Shown: in pieces, positions 12,929-13,240 of the stretch
Layout: each line of letters starts with the position of its first letter
How positions within the stretch are numbered: the first letter of the stretch is position 1
Origin: Candidatus Gastranaerophilales bacterium
GTDB taxonomy: Bacteria; Cyanobacteriota; Vampirovibrionia; Gastranaerophilales; Gastranaerophilaceae
Assembly (NCBI GenBank): GCA_947630355.1
Contig: CANRHJ010000040.1
Coordinates: 1 to 13,240 of the forward strand
Direction of reading: 5' to 3'
DNA length: 13,240 nucleotides
The notes under the pieces: generated by a model
The model's input: the letters and a program-made list of their open reading frames with translations, nothing else
Told to the model about the DNA's origin: nothing
The model's database searches: none
Made by a program: the position numbers and the translations under genes

Positions 12929-13240
12929 TTAATCAGTAAAAATGCTTTCGCCGTGTGTATCCGTACTTCCGGTTTTCATTATATTATATTTTTCCGTTTC
13001 CCGATTAATAAATTGTACGTAATCTTTAAAGCCTTCTTCATCAGGATATGATTGATAATATCCTTCAACAAACAATATCTTAGCTGATTTTCCGTTTTCT
13101 ATATAGCATTGAAGCATTTCCGGCACATATGAATTTCGTCTTTCATCCAAATAAAATGAATATCTTGCCGGATGAGCAACTCCGACAATTCCGTATTTCT
13201 TCATCATTTGTATTACATCTTCAAATGAACGATCTTTAAA
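12929..13240 (-). CDS. PHP-domain phosphoesterase (3' end only)
   Basis: The frame stays open to the right edge of the window, so the gene begins outside it; 103 residues are present. ATG codons at 13207 and 13204 are internal, since 11 in-frame codons precede them. Features of the PHP metal site are 'GIVGVAHPAR' (H23 counted from the edge), 'FVEGYYQS' with E59, and 'TGSTDTHG' with D94 and H96, which match the C-terminal ligands of the family. PHP enzymes include histidinol phosphatase, the RNase AM/YciV nucleotidase and polymerase-linked nucleases. The 'AHP ... VEG ... GSTDTHG' order is closest to the stand-alone YciV-like group, but the N-terminal half is missing, so the substrate is not assigned. 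It ends seven residues after the last ligand, shorter than usual. It lies 79 bases before the SGNH gene on the same strand. Confidence 0.75.
   Translation of the reverse strand, partial: FKDRSFEDVIQMMKKYGIVGVAHPARYSFYLDERRNSYVPEMLQCYIENGKSAKILFVEGYYQSYPDEEGFKDYVQFINRETEKYNIMKTGSTDTHGESIFTD

Noticed and set aside
1..13240. CRISPR array, tRNA or rRNA, insertion sequence, prophage or riboswitch.
   Set aside because: Reading both strands showed no regular spaced repeats, no cloverleaf or rRNA signature, no transposase or integrase motifs, and no long structured leader before any operon.

Overview
The window is a strongly A+T-rich, gene-dense piece of bacterial chromosome using the standard code (TGA works as a stop), with mostly A/T-ending codons and short intergenic gaps. 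I see no rRNA, tRNA, CRISPR array, insertion sequence or origin, and no gene-free stretch above about 180 bases. The mix (an early-biotin operon of the BioC/BioG type, a YhaO/YhaN nuclease-ATPase pair, a short CstA, GT39 and SGNH envelope enzymes, a DUF1796 protein) fits a low-GC, probably host-associated bacterium. Gastranaerophilales (non-photosynthetic Cyanobacteria), Elusimicrobiota or Bacillota are candidates. This placement is a guess from gene content and cannot be settled here.

Layout. (1) 1-807: the 3' end of an XRE-type HTH protein resembling toxin-antitoxin antidotes (+), a small MerR/HspR-like regulator (-), and a 179-base divergent spacer holding a 13-base direct repeat. (2) 808-1575: a DUF1796 papain-like cysteine peptidase homologue (+). 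(3) 4097-1629: a tightly overlapped minus-strand operon bioF-bioG-bioC. BioC methylates malonyl-ACP so that fatty-acid synthesis can build a pimeloyl chain, BioG removes the methyl ester, and BioF condenses pimeloyl-ACP with alanine. bioA, bioD and bioB are not in the window. (4) 4214-4633: an orphan 139-residue protein (+) with a strong ribosome binding site, ending in a near-perfect bidirectional terminator. (5) 8667-4692: a two-gene minus-strand operon for a Mre11-like phosphoesterase (YhaO-like) and a Rad50-like ATPase (YhaN-like). The ATPase carries two membrane segments in the middle of its coiled coil instead of a zinc hook. (6) 8809-8916: a 35-residue glycine-zipper membrane microprotein with a very strong ribosome binding site. 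(7) 12849-8935: a minus-strand run of membrane-anchored SGNH hydrolase, GT39-type glycosyltransferase and a short CstA transporter. (8) 13240-12929: the 3' end of a PHP-domain phosphoesterase.

The clearest working units are the biotin operon and the YhaO/YhaN pair. The SGNH-GT39 pair suggests envelope glycan decoration. The transporter at its end has no obvious metabolic link to the two genes before it. The least explained items are the 139-residue orphan, the 35-residue microprotein and the repeated motifs in the intergenic regions.
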